Below are positions 8,885 through 17,897 of a DNA stretch of 64,000 nt, piece by piece (positions within the stretch are counted from its first letter, which is position 1; each line of letters starts with the position of its first letter). Below the pieces are notes generated by a model. It searched no databases. It had not been told where the DNA came from and saw nothing but the letters and a program-made list of their open reading frames with translations. Source of the stretch: Burkholderia sp. SRS-46 (lineage in GTDB: Bacteria > Pseudomonadota > Gammaproteobacteria > Burkholderiales > Burkholderiaceae). The stretch lies in the NCBI RefSeq assembly GCF_004343775.1, contig NZ_PTXL01000007.1, positions 310,001-374,000 on the forward strand, given 5' to 3'. Position numbers and translations under genes: made by a program.

Positions 8885-11032
8885 ATGAAATGGATGGATG
8901 CCCTGCAATTCGGCTGGCGCCGCCGCCTGCCGGTGATGCTGCAGACCCAGGCGGCCGAGTGCGGGCTCGCGTGCGTCGGCATGGTCGCGAGCTATTTCGG
9001 CCACGACCTCGACCTGGTCAGCCTGCGCCGGCGCTTCAGCCCGTCGCTCAAGGGCGCGACGCTCAACGACGTGATGCTGATCGCGTACCGGCTCGGCCTC
9101 GCGTCGCGTGCGCTGCGGCTCGAACTCGACGAGCTCGGCAAGCTGCGCCGCCCGTGCATCCTGCACTGGGACATGAACCACTTCGTCGTGCTGCAGTCGG
9201 TGTCGCGCGGCAAGATCACGATCCACGACCCCGCGCGCGGGCGCCGCGACGTGCCGCTCGCCGAGGTGTCCGACCACTTCACCGGCGTCGCGCTCGAACT
9301 GCTGCCGTCGCCGTCGTTCAAGCGCGCGCAGGCGCGCGAGGCGATCTCGATGGCGAAGCTGGTCGGCAGCGTCACGGGCATTCGCGCGACGTTCGCGCAG
9401 GTGCTGCTGCTGTCGGCCGGGCTCGAGGTGTTCGGCATCGTCACGCCGTTCTACATGCAGTGGGTGATGGACCAGGTGCTGGTGTCGGCCGACGCCGACC
9501 TGCTGACCCTGCTCGGCATCGGCTTCCTGCTCGTCGTGCTGTTCCAGAACGCGGTGTCGGCGCTGCGTTCGTGGGTGGTCACGTGGTTCTCGGCCCTGCT
9601 CGGCGTGCAATGGACTGCCAACGTATGCGCGCACCTGTTCAGGCTGCCGATGGCCTACTTCGAGCAGCGCCACATCGGCGACGTGGTGTCGCGGTTCGGC
9701 GCGATCAACACGATCCAGAGCACGCTCACCACGCAGTTCGTCGGCGCGCTGCTCGACGGCGTGATGGCGAGCGTGACGCTCGCGATGCTGTTCGTCTACA
9801 GCCCGACGCTGACGTGGCTCGTGCTCGGCCTGTTCGCCGCGTACGGCGCGATCCGCTGGCTCGCGTACCGGCCGTTCCGGCAGGCGAACGAGGAGCAGAT
9901 CGTCTATGCGGCGCGCGCGCAGTCGAACCTGCTCGAATCGATCCGCGGCGTGCAGGCGATCAAGCTCGCGAACAAGCAGGAGGCGCGCGTCGCCACCTAC
10001 GCGAACGCCGTGGTCGAGACCACCAACAAGCACGTCGCGATCGAGCGGCTGTCGATCGGCTTCTCGACGCTGCAGGGCGTGATCTCCGGCGCGGGCCGCG
10101 TGGTGCTCGTCTGGCTCGCGGCGAAGCAGGTGCTCGACGGGCAGTTCTCGGCCGGGATGCTGGTCGCGTTCATCAGCTTTGCCGACCAGTTCATCGCGCG
10201 CGGCTCGGGCCTGATCGGCACGCTGATCGACTTCCGGATGCTGCGCCTGCACGGCGAGCGTCTCGCCGACATCGTGCTGACCGACACCGAAGCAGACATG
10301 GAGGCGAAGGTCGCCCGCGCGCCGGACGCGGGCCGCGCGCAGCCGCCCGCGATCGACGTGCGCGACGTGCGCTTTCGCTACGCGGAAACCGAGCCGTGGG
10401 TGCTCGACGGCTGCTCGCTCTCGATCGCGCCGGGCGAATCGGTCGCGCTCGTCGGCCCGTCGGGCCAGGGCAAGACGACGATGGCGAAGCTGCTGCTCGG
10501 CCTGCTCGCGCCGGAACACGGCAGCGTGCACGCCGACGGCGTCGACATCCGCAAGCTCGGCCTGCATCCGTATCGCGACCGGATCGGCTGCGTGATGCAG
10601 GACGACATCCTGTTCGCCGGCTCGATCGCCGACAACATCGGCTTCTTCGATCCGCAGCCCGACGACGCGCGCATCGAGGAAGCCGCGCGGCTCGCGCAGA
10701 TCCACGACGACATCGTCGCGATGCCGATGGGCTACCAGAGCCTCGTCGGCGACATGGGCTCGTCGCTGTCGGGCGGGCAGTGCCAGCGCGTGCTGCTCGC
10801 CCGCGCGTTCTACCGCCGGCCCGCGATCCTGGTGCTCGACGAGGCGACGAGCCATCTCGACATCGAACGCGAACGCCTGATCAACGACGCGGTGCGCGCG
10901 ATGAACGTCACGCGGATCATCATCGCGCACCGGCCGGAAACCATCCGCAGCGCGGATCGCGTGATCGAGATCGCGGGCGGCACGGCACGCGAGACGCGCA
11001 TCGATGCGCGCGTCGCGCCGGCGCCGGCATAG
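8885..11032 (+). CDS. Peptidase-containing (C39) ABC exporter, bacteriocin type
   Basis: A 715-residue protein of CvaB/ComA-type architecture. The N-terminal C39 peptidase has its triad visible as Cys26 (QAAECGLAC), His99 (WDMNHF) and Asp115 (IHDPARG). A six-helix membrane domain follows, then an ATPase with Walker A GPSGQGKTT (about residue 525), signature LSGGQ and Walker B ILVLDEATSHLD. Such exporters cut double-glycine leaders and push the mature peptide through the inner membrane to a HlyD/TolC conduit; both partners are encoded just upstream. The two downstream genes encode plausible substrates with double-glycine leaders. Confidence 0.94.
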   Translation: MKWMDALQFGWRRRLPVMLQTQAAECGLACVGMVASYFGHDLDLVSLRRRFSPSLKGATLNDVMLIAYRLGLASRALRLELDELGKLRRPCILHWDMNHFVVLQSVSRGKITIHDPARGRRDVPLAEVSDHFTGVALELLPSPSFKRAQAREAISMAKLVGSVTGIRATFAQVLLLSAGLEVFGIVTPFYMQWVMDQVLVSADADLLTLLGIGFLLVVLFQNAVSALRSWVVTWFSALLGVQWTANVCAHLFRLPMAYFEQRHIGDVVSRFGAINTIQSTLTTQFVGALLDGVMASVTLAMLFVYSPTLTWLVLGLFAAYGAIRWLAYRPFRQANEEQIVYAARAQSNLLESIRGVQAIKLANKQEARVATYANAVVETTNKHVAIERLSIGFSTLQGVISGAGRVVLVWLAAKQVLDGQFSAGMLVAFISFADQFIARGSGLIGTLIDFRMLRLHGERLADIVLTDTEADMEAKVARAPDAGRAQPPAIDVRDVRFRYAETEPWVLDGCSLSIAPGESVALVGPSGQGKTTMAKLLLGLLAPEHGSVHADGVDIRKLGLHPYRDRIGCVMQDDILFAGSIADNIGFFDPQPDDARIEEAARLAQIHDDIVAMPMGYQSLVGDMGSSLSGGQCQRVLLARAFYRRPAILVLDEATSHLDIERERLINDAVRAMNVTRIIIAHRPETIRSADRVIEIAGGTARETRIDARVAPAPA

Positions 11033-11137
11033 CGCCGCGGTGTCGCGAAGGACTCCGCCGCCCACCGGGCGGCGAGACGGCCGACGCCGATCCGGCCTTG
11101 CGCGATCGGCACCCAGCAGTATCAAGGAGAAGTGCAA

Positions 11138-11449
11138 ATGCGTGAGTTGACCACGATGGAACTCGAGGCAGTCAGCGGCGGGTTCTTCGGCAATTTCGGC
11201 GCGGCGATCCTGGGCGGTGTCGCCGGCCTGATCGCGGGCGGCTTCAAGGGCACCGTGACGGGCGGCAGCACGGGCGGGATTCTCGGTGTCGGCATCATCA
11301 GCGCGGGCATCGGCCTGCTCGTCGGCGCGGGCCTCGGCCTCGTCGGCGGCAAGATCTACGGCTACATCAACGGTGCGGCGCAGACGCTGAAGGTCTTCAA
11401 TCGCGTGATGGAAGGCCTGTTCGACCCGAACCTGCCGGCACCGAAGTAA
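11138..11449 (+). CDS. Double-glycine leader peptide precursor, bacteriocin-like (1)
   Basis: A 103-residue protein. The first 15 residues, MRELTTMELEAVSGG, form a classic double-glycine leader as cut by C39 exporters, and the predicted mature peptide (88 residues) starts FFGNFGAA. It is glycine-rich and strongly hydrophobic with GxxxG spacing over about 65 residues, typical of pore-forming class II bacteriocins and microcins. An AAGGAGA Shine-Dalgarno lies at 11124-11130. It sits 105 bases after the peptidase-containing exporter. The precursor role is well supported; the antimicrobial activity is inference. No immunity gene is evident. Confidence 0.85.
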   Translation: MRELTTMELEAVSGGFFGNFGAAILGGVAGLIAGGFKGTVTGGSTGGILGVGIISAGIGLLVGAGLGLVGGKIYGYINGAAQTLKVFNRVMEGLFDPNLPAPK

Positions 11450-11553
11450 GGCGCGGCCATTCGCGACCGACGGCCGCGATGGCATCGATCGAGGTCCGGC
11501 ACGTGAATCGTGTACCGGACGCATTCATTCCCTTTTTCCTGAGGGCAAGCATC

Positions 11554-11784
11554 ATGCGTGAAATCAGTCATGCAGAACGCACGGCCGTATCCGGTGGCGG
11601 CTTCGCCGACTGGATCGGCAATCTGTTCCGGCCGAGCCGGCCGAGCGAGCCGTGGGTCAATCCGTTCCCGTCGGACAACAGCCAGACCGGCGCGGTCGAG
11701 ACGCTCGGCAAGGTTGTCGTCGCATTGGGCGTGACGGCCATCGCCGTCACGCTGGCGGTGCTGGGGCGCGCGGCACGGCAGTAA
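11554..11784 (+). CDS. Double-glycine leader peptide precursor (2)
   Basis: A 76-residue protein whose leader MREISHAERTAVSGG has the same 15-residue length and the same MRE...AVSGG pattern as the preceding gene. The predicted 61-residue mature part is different: a polar, proline- and tryptophan-containing N-terminal half and a C-terminal hydrophobic helix (VVVALGVTAIAVTLAVLG). It may be the partner of a two-peptide bacteriocin, a second independent one, or a leader-bearing accessory peptide. I chose the ATG at 11554 because it yields the leader; an upstream in-frame start would bury it. Confidence 0.8.
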   Translation: MREISHAERTAVSGGGFADWIGNLFRPSRPSEPWVNPFPSDNSQTGAVETLGKVVVALGVTAIAVTLAVLGRAARQ

Positions 11785-11894
11785 GCGCGCTGGCCGAGCG
11801 GGCGCCGCACGTTCCGTACCCTCAGGAGTACTGAGTCCTGCGCAGGACGCGGCATTTCTGGATCGATTGCGATAGCGGCGCCCATCCCGAGAGA

Positions 11895-11906
11895 GATAAA
11901 TTTATC
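11895..11906. promoter_or_regulatory. 12-bp perfect palindrome upstream of pilin gene
   Basis: GATAAATTTATC is self-complementary and lies in a short AT-rich patch, touching the 5' arm of a terminator-like hairpin. It could be an operator or part of the pilin promoter region. There is no direct evidence of function. Confidence 0.35.
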
Positions 11907-11939
11907 CGACCGGATCCTTGATCGGCCGGCGGATTTTTT
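11904..11939 (+). terminator. Terminator-like hairpin in the pilin leader
   Basis: The arms ATCCGACCGG (11904-11913) and CCGGCGGAT (11926-11934) pair with one bulged base and are followed by six T residues. It would end transcription from the bacteriocin genes, but it finishes only 26 bases before the pilin start, leaving no room for a promoter after it. It may therefore act as an attenuator. Confidence 0.6.
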
Positions 11940-11965
11940 CGAGCAAATTACTGAGGAAGCAGAAC

Positions 11966-12517
11966 ATGATCAAGCAACTTACCCGGGCTTCGGTGATCGC
12001 TGCCGCGATGGCGCTCGCGCCGCTCGCCGCGCACGCATACGACGGCACCGTGACCATCACGGGCACGCTGAGCGGCGCGAGCTGTGACGTCAAGGTCAAC
12101 AACGGCTCCAACAACGGCGTGGTCGGGCTGCCGGGCGTGAGCGCGAGTTCGCTGTCGTCGAAGGGCACGACGACCGGCGCGACGAACTTCACGATCGCGC
12201 TCAGCAATTGCACGAACGCGACCGGCAAGTCGGTGCGCACGTTCTTCGAAGCCGGTCCCAACGTGAATACCGCGGACGGCACGCTGACCAACCGGGCGGT
12301 CACCACCCCGGCGACCAACGTCTCCGTGCAGTTGCTCGACATGGATGGCCAGCCGCTGAAGGCGGGCGACGCGAGCCAGCGCGACCCGAGCAAGACCTCG
12401 GTGCCGATCGCCAACAACAGCGCCACGATGGTCTACGGTGCGCAGTACTACGCGCAGGGTGTCGCGACCGCGGGCGGCGTGAGCACGTCGGTCACCTACT
12501 CGATCGACTACCTCTGA
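11966..12517 (+). CDS. Type 1-like fimbrial major subunit (pilin)
   Basis: A 183-residue protein with a signal peptide (cut after AAHA) and the FimA-type pilin pattern: first cysteine in TLSGASCDV, second in ALSNCTNATGK, polymerisation-relevant C-terminus ending SVTYSIDYL with the penultimate tyrosine. It would be secreted by Sec, folded by the chaperone and polymerised by the usher encoded downstream. GAGGAAG precedes the start at 11966. It is the first gene of a four-gene chaperone-usher cluster. Confidence 0.9.
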   Translation: MIKQLTRASVIAAAMALAPLAAHAYDGTVTITGTLSGASCDVKVNNGSNNGVVGLPGVSASSLSSKGTTTGATNFTIALSNCTNATGKSVRTFFEAGPNVNTADGTLTNRAVTTPATNVSVQLLDMDGQPLKAGDASQRDPSKTSVPIANNSATMVYGAQYYAQGVATAGGVSTSVTYSIDYL

Positions 12518-12655
12518 TCCCCGCACCGGCGTGACGGGCGGCACGCGCCGCGTGCCCGCCCGTCTCGGTGATATCGGCCGGCGGCCCCACGGTGCCGCCA
12601 GCAGGACCGTGCCGCAGGAGCGTCGCTCGCCGGCGCCCTGCTTTTCGCACTACGC

Positions 12656-13429
12656 ATGATGATCCCGATTCTTTCGTCTCCTTTCCGCCGACGCTTGCTC
12701 TGCATCGGCTTCGCGCTCGCGTGCTTCGCGCAGCACGCCGCAGCGAGCGTCATCGTGTCCGGCACCCGCGTGATCTACCCGGCGCGCGATCGCGAAGTGA
12801 CCGTCAAGCTCGACAACAACGGCGCGCAGCCCGCGCTCGTGCAAACCTGGCTCGACGATGGCGACGCGCGTGCGCGCCCCGGCACCGCGAAGGTCCCGTT
12901 CGTGCTGATGCCGCCCGTGTTCCGGATCGATCCCGGCAAAGGGCAGACCGTGCGGATCGTCTATACCGGCGAAGCGCTGCCGCCGGACCGTGAATCGGTG
13001 TTCTGGCTGAATGTGCTGGATGTTCCGCCGGGTGTCGACGAAACCAGCTCGACCACCATGTTGCAGCTCGCGTTCCGCACACGGATCAAGCTGTTCTTCC
13101 GGCCCGTCGGCCTCGACGCGGAAGGCGCCGTCGCCGCGGCCAGGCAGGTGAAGTGGTCGCTCGCGCCCGCCCCCGGCGGCAAGGGCCATGCACTGCGCGC
13201 GACGAACCCGACGCCCTACAACGTCGTCGTGCTGTCGGCGCGCATCGTACATGGCGGCCGCACCTTCACGCTTGTCGACGGCGAAATGGTCGCGCCGCGC
13301 GCGTCGCACGTCTTTCCGCTCGATGCGGCGTTGCCGGCGTTGCCGCCCGGCACGAAGCTCGACTATTCGACGATCAACGACTTCGGCACCGGCGTCGAGT
13401 GGCAAGCGGTGCTCGACGACGCCCGCTAG
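12656..13429 (+). CDS. Fimbrial periplasmic chaperone (PapD-like)
   Basis: A 257-residue protein with a signal peptide (FALACFAQHAAA) and two immunoglobulin-like domains. The PapD family features RVIYPARDREVTVKL, the conserved PPVFRIDPGKGQTVRI and VFWLNVLDVPP, and the F1-G1 region FRTRIKLFFRP are present. It would cap pilin subunits in the periplasm by donor-strand complementation and bring them to the usher. It lies 138 bases after the pilin gene and 92 before the usher. Confidence 0.92.
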   Translation: MMIPILSSPFRRRLLCIGFALACFAQHAAASVIVSGTRVIYPARDREVTVKLDNNGAQPALVQTWLDDGDARARPGTAKVPFVLMPPVFRIDPGKGQTVRIVYTGEALPPDRESVFWLNVLDVPPGVDETSSTTMLQLAFRTRIKLFFRPVGLDAEGAVAAARQVKWSLAPAPGGKGHALRATNPTPYNVVVLSARIVHGGRTFTLVDGEMVAPRASHVFPLDAALPALPPGTKLDYSTINDFGTGVEWQAVLDDAR

Positions 13430-13521
13430 CCCCGCCGTCGGCACCGCGAGGCGCCCATCCGTTGCGCCGGGGCCCTGCCTCGCGCGCGACACGTTCAATT
13501 CGAGTATCTGGAGCGATTTCC

Positions 13522-16212
13522 ATGGAACGCGCTGACCGTGCCACGAGGCGGTGCGACCGCCCGCCGGCGCCCGCCCTGCGCCGGTCATACGCAATGGCGT
13601 TGCTGGCCTGCTCGGCGCTGCCTTTCGGCGCCGCCGCCAGCGAACCCGAGGCCGACGACAGGCCGCCGCGAATCGGCGAGACCGGCCCTGCCACGAGCCA
13701 GGGACCCGGGGCGGTGCGCTTCAACCCGGATCTCGTCGCGTCGCCGCCCGGCAGCATCGACCTGTCGCGCTACGAGCAGGGCAATCCCGTGTGGCCTGGC
13801 CAGTACCGTTCGGACATCTACCTGAACGGCATGCTGCTCGGCCGCGACGACGTGACGGTGCGCGAGGTGCGCCCCGACGTCGTGCAGGTATGCATCGGCC
13901 GCCCGCTGCTGGAGAAGTTCAATGCGGACCCCGGCGCCTTCGCGCCCGGCGTGCTCGCGACGCTCGATGCGCCCGATGCGTGCGAGCCGCTCGAGGCGCT
14001 GCTGCCCGGCGCGAGCGCGTCGTTCGACGCGGGCGCGGCGCGCCTCGACGTGCAGATCCCGCAGGCGCTGCTGCGCCGCGCGGCGCGCGGCTACGTGGAT
14101 CCGTCGCGGTGGGACGACGGCGTGACGGCCGGCTGGCTCGGCTACAACACGAACCTGTACCGCAACGTCGCGCAGGGGCGCGGCACCACCTCCGCGTACG
14201 CCGGCGTGAATGCCGGGCTCAACGTCGGCGGCTGGTATTTCCGCCACGACGGCGCGCTGAACTGGCAGCAGCACGCCGGCCGGCACTACAGCATCGCCAA
14301 TACTTACGTGCAGCGCGACGTCACGGCGCTGACGGCGCGCATGCGGATCGGCGACGCGAACACGCCCGGCGATCTGTTCGACACGTTCGCGTTCCGCGGC
14401 GTGCAGCTCGCGACCGACGATCGGATGTGGCCCGATTCGCAGCGCGGCTACGCGCCGGTCGTGCGCGGCATCGCGAACATGAACGCGCGCGTGAAGATCC
14501 GCCAGAACGGCGCGGTGATCTACGACACGGCGGTGCCGCCCGGCCCGTTCGTGATCGACGACCTGTTCCCGACCGGCTACGGCGGCAACCTCGACGTGAC
14601 CGTCACCGAGGCGGACGGCAGCGAGCGCACGTTCCGGGTGCCGTATGCGGCGGTCGCGCAGTCGCTGCGGCCCGGCCGCAGCCGGTTCAGCTTCGTCGCC
14701 GGCACCGTGCGCAACGTCGACCTGTCGTATACGCCGCGCGTGGTGCAGGCGACCTACAGCCGCGGCGTGAACAACCTGCTGACGCTGTACGGCGGTGTAC
14801 TCGCGAACGAGCACTACCGGAACGTCCTCGCGGGCGGCGCGTTCAACACGCCGCTCGGCGCGATGGCGCTCGACGTGTCCGGCGCGTTCACGTCGGCGCA
14901 CGGCCAGCGGATGCGCGGCTCGAGCGTGCGCGTCACGTACAGCAAGACGATCGACGCGACGAACAGCAACCTGTCGGTGGCCGCCTATCGCTTCTCGTCG
15001 TCGGGCTACCTCGACTTCGGCAATGCGCTCGCGTTCGTCGACAACGCGAAACGCAACCTGACCGGCGCGGCGGCGCGGCCTGCGTGGCGCACGCGCAACC
15101 GCGTGTCGATCTCCGCCGCGCAGCAGTTCGGCGACCGCTGGGGCCAGCTCTACGTGAGCGGCTATACGCAGAACTACTGGTCGCGCGGCGGCACCGACAC
15201 GCAGTTCCAGGTCAGCTACAACAATCGCTACCGCCAGTTCGACTACACCGTGGCGGTGAACCGCTCGCTCGCATCGGGCGGCAACGTCGACACGCAGGTG
15301 ATGCTGAGCGTGTCGGTGCCGCTCGGGGCGAGCCAGCGGGCGCCGCGCCTGAGCGTCTACACCGCGCGCGACAGCCTGAACGGCTTCACGTCGACGGCGA
15401 ACGCGACCGGCTTCGTCGGCGCGGCGAACGAGGGCAGCTACTCGGTTTCCGCGGCGCGCAACGCGGACGCGACGGTGGCGGGCACCGTGTCGGGCCAGTA
15501 CCGGACGCCGGTCGCGACGCTGCAAGGCATGTTCGGCAAGGGCAGCGGCTACGGGTCGGGGTCGTTCGGGGCCAGCGGCACGATCGTCGCCCATCCGGGC
15601 GGCGTGACGGCCGCCCCGTATACGGCCGACACGATGGCCGTGGTCGCGGCGCCGTCCGCCGGCGGCGCGGCGGTGGCCGGGTACGGCGGCATCCGCCTCG
15701 ACCGGCGCGGCTATGCGGTCGTCCCCTACCTGAACCCGTATCGCGTGAACCAGGTCGAGATCGATCCGCGCGGCCTGCCCGCCGACGTCGAACTGCAGAC
15801 GACGAGCCAGCAGGTCGCGCCGCGCCAGGGAGCGGTCGTGATGCTGCGCTACCCGACGGTGACGGGGCGCCCGCTGCTGATCCATGCAACACCGCCGGCG
15901 GGCACGGAGCTGCCGTTCGGCGCGCCGGTGTTCGACGGGCGCGGCAACAGCGTCGGGATCGTGTCGCAGGGCGGGCAGATCTACGTGCGGATGGCAGAGC
16001 CGAGCGACACGCTGACGGTGAAATGGGGGCAGGCCGATGCGTGGCGCTGCTCGATCCGGGTCGCGTTGCCGCCGGTGGCGCGGCCGGCGATGCCGATCGG
16101 CATCGAGCGCATCGAGGCGCCCTGCGAACTGGAAACGAAACCCGCGGAAGCGTCCGGCGGCCCGGCGCGCACCGCGCCCGACACCCGGCGAAGCCCGGCA
16201 GGAGAATCGTGA
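13522..16212 (+). CDS. Fimbrial outer membrane usher protein
   Basis: An 896-residue usher. After a signal region the N-terminal domain begins VRFNPDLV and DLSRYEQGN, followed by GQYRSDIYLNGMLLGR; the 24-strand barrel with plug contains GSYVYDTAVPPGPF-like IYDTAVPPGPFVIDDLFPTG, and the C-terminal domains include the conserved cysteines of ushers (WRCSI). It secretes and assembles the fimbria across the outer membrane. Its TGA overlaps the ATG of the adhesin gene (TGATG). The start at 13522 is preferred; an internal ATG about 30 residues later gives a shorter signal peptide. Confidence 0.92.
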   Translation: MERADRATRRCDRPPAPALRRSYAMALLACSALPFGAAASEPEADDRPPRIGETGPATSQGPGAVRFNPDLVASPPGSIDLSRYEQGNPVWPGQYRSDIYLNGMLLGRDDVTVREVRPDVVQVCIGRPLLEKFNADPGAFAPGVLATLDAPDACEPLEALLPGASASFDAGAARLDVQIPQALLRRAARGYVDPSRWDDGVTAGWLGYNTNLYRNVAQGRGTTSAYAGVNAGLNVGGWYFRHDGALNWQQHAGRHYSIANTYVQRDVTALTARMRIGDANTPGDLFDTFAFRGVQLATDDRMWPDSQRGYAPVVRGIANMNARVKIRQNGAVIYDTAVPPGPFVIDDLFPTGYGGNLDVTVTEADGSERTFRVPYAAVAQSLRPGRSRFSFVAGTVRNVDLSYTPRVVQATYSRGVNNLLTLYGGVLANEHYRNVLAGGAFNTPLGAMALDVSGAFTSAHGQRMRGSSVRVTYSKTIDATNSNLSVAAYRFSSSGYLDFGNALAFVDNAKRNLTGAAARPAWRTRNRVSISAAQQFGDRWGQLYVSGYTQNYWSRGGTDTQFQVSYNNRYRQFDYTVAVNRSLASGGNVDTQVMLSVSVPLGASQRAPRLSVYTARDSLNGFTSTANATGFVGAANEGSYSVSAARNADATVAGTVSGQYRTPVATLQGMFGKGSGYGSGSFGASGTIVAHPGGVTAAPYTADTMAVVAAPSAGGAAVAGYGGIRLDRRGYAVVPYLNPYRVNQVEIDPRGLPADVELQTTSQQVAPRQGAVVMLRYPTVTGRPLLIHATPPAGTELPFGAPVFDGRGNSVGIVSQGGQIYVRMAEPSDTLTVKWGQADAWRCSIRVALPPVARPAMPIGIERIEAPCELETKPAEASGGPARTAPDTRRSPAGES

Positions 16213-17243
16213 TGAAACAACGCCGAATGGTTTGCAACGCGCGCCCGCGCGAGCGCAACGGGAAACGCGCGCCCGGCGTCGGCGCGGCGCTCGGCACGCT
16301 GCTGCTGTGGGCAGCGGGCCTCGGCGCGGCGCACGCGGCCACGGCAACTTGCGTCAACACGTCGTCGTCGGAGCTCGGCCGGCTGCCGTCCTCGTTCAAG
16401 ATCTCGGCGGACGCGCCGATCGGCACGGTGCTGTGGAGCAAGGAAGGCATCGAGATCGCCGCGGATTGCTGGATGAAAATCCCCGGCAGCGGCGGCGTCG
16501 AGGCCACGCTGTATCGCTGGACGGACGATCCCGACCTGACGGCCAACGGGCTCACGCTGTACGTGACCTACAACGGCGACCGGGGGCACGGCACCTCGTC
16601 GCTGCCGATGGGCACGACGATCAAGTCGTTCGGCAAGACGGCGGTCAAGGCGACGGTCGACGTCGAGCTGGTCAAGAGCGGGAAGACGCCGTCCGTCGCG
16701 GCGCCGTTTCCGTTGCTGTCGGTCCTGACCGTGCTGATCGGCGGCCCGAACAACTCGACCGCCGACGCGACGCGCTACCTGATGTACGGATTCGGCAACA
16801 TCTCGTTCCAGCCGACGACCTGCAAGACGACCACCCCGTCGGTGGCCGTCGACCTCGGGACCCACATGATCACCGCGTCGTCGGGAATCGGGTCGGGCGC
16901 CGGCTCGACGTCGCCGTCGAAGGGTTTCGCGATCGGCGTGAGCTGCGATACCGGCGTGGCCGGCGCGTTCGAAGTCGACCTGCTGCTCGAAGGCACGGCG
17001 ATCGACGCGTCGAATGGCGTGCTGGCGCTGTCGTCGAAGAGCACGGCCGGCGGCGTCGGCATCCAGCTCCTCAAGGGCGACGGCACGCCGGTCGAGCTCG
17101 GCACGCCGTGGAAGGTCAGCGATTCGCCGTCGGCGTCGGCGAACTTCACGGTGCCGCTGTCGGCGCGCTATTACCAGACCGGGGCGAAAGCGACGCCGGG
17201 CAGCGCGAACGGCTCGGCAACCTTCACGGTCACCTACAAGTAG
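16212..17243 (+). CDS. Two-domain fimbrial tip adhesin
   Basis: A 343-residue exported protein with a signal peptide ending HAATA. The C-terminal half (from about residue 190) is a pilin domain with the cysteine pair (QPTTCKT, IGVSCDTG) and ends in TFTVTYK with a penultimate tyrosine, while the N-terminal half has its own cysteines (TATCVNTS, AADCWMKI). This is the FimH-like plan of a lectin-type tip adhesin. It is translationally coupled to the usher. The receptor cannot be predicted. Confidence 0.82.
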   Translation: MKQRRMVCNARPRERNGKRAPGVGAALGTLLLWAAGLGAAHAATATCVNTSSSELGRLPSSFKISADAPIGTVLWSKEGIEIAADCWMKIPGSGGVEATLYRWTDDPDLTANGLTLYVTYNGDRGHGTSSLPMGTTIKSFGKTAVKATVDVELVKSGKTPSVAAPFPLLSVLTVLIGGPNNSTADATRYLMYGFGNISFQPTTCKTTTPSVAVDLGTHMITASSGIGSGAGSTSPSKGFAIGVSCDTGVAGAFEVDLLLEGTAIDASNGVLALSSKSTAGGVGIQLLKGDGTPVELGTPWKVSDSPSASANFTVPLSARYYQTGAKATPGSANGSATFTVTYK

Positions 17244-17252
17244 CGGCCGCCG

Positions 17253-17897
17253 TCAGATCAGGCCGTTTTCGTACGCGTAGCGAATCAGGTGGATGTTCGT
17301 ATCCGCCTGCAGCTTGCGCATCGCCGTGTATTTCTGCGTCGACACGGTGCTGACCGAGCGGCCGAGCTGCTTCGCGATGTCCTGCAGCGTATGCCCGGAC
17401 GCGAACAGCCGCACGACGTCGAGCTCCCGGGCCGTGAGCGCCGCTTGCCGCCCGGGCGCGCACGCCTCGCCGCACGCGAGCGTCGCGCGGGCCGTCGGTG
17501 ACAGGTAGCGCGTGCCGGACGCGTCGAGCCGCCGGCACGCGCGGACGATCTCGTCGATCGGGTCGTCCTTGCTGACGATCGCGGCCACCCCGAGCCGGAG
17601 CGCCGCCGCCAGCACGCTGGGGTTCGACTGCGCGGTGAACATCACGCACCGCATGCGCGGCGCGCTGCTGCGCAGCTTGCGCAGCAGCGGAAGCCCGTCG
17701 AGCGGCCGCTCGCCGCGGCTCATCGAATAATCGATCACGGCGATGTCGACCGGCGTCTTGATGAGTGCGGCAAGCAACGCGGTGCCGCTCCGGCAGGCAT
17801 GCACGACACGAAAGGGCGGCGTCCATTGCAACAGGCGATCGAGTGATTCCAGTACCACGGGATGGTCGTCGGCAATGGCGACGGTTATTGATTTCAT
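17253..17897 (-). CDS. NarL/LuxR-type response regulator
   Basis: A 214-residue two-component response regulator. The receiver domain has Asp10/Asp11 (IADDHPVV), the phosphoacceptor Asp56 (AVIDYSMS), Thr/Ser in MFTAQS and Lys in IVSKDD. The C-terminal LuxR helix-turn-helix reads LTARELDVVRLFASG and SVSTVSTQKYTAMRKL. It converges on the adhesin gene, only 9 bases away, so it may control the fimbrial genes (inference). It resembles the BvgA/FimZ/RcsB class. No kinase gene is adjacent. Confidence 0.9.
   Translation of the reverse strand: MKSITVAIADDHPVVLESLDRLLQWTPPFRVVHACRSGTALLAALIKTPVDIAVIDYSMSRGERPLDGLPLLRKLRSSAPRMRCVMFTAQSNPSVLAAALRLGVAAIVSKDDPIDEIVRACRRLDASGTRYLSPTARATLACGEACAPGRQAALTARELDVVRLFASGHTLQDIAKQLGRSVSTVSTQKYTAMRKLQADTNIHLIRYAYENGLI

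Noticed and set aside
8555..11524. A 989-codon open frame on the minus strand opposite the ABC exporter and bacteriocin genes
   Set aside because: It is a GC-bias shadow: rich in Arg, Ala and His, without domains, and opposite genes with clear motifs. The same holds for long minus frames at 26921-30244 and 13585-16347 and plus frames such as 38576-40102.
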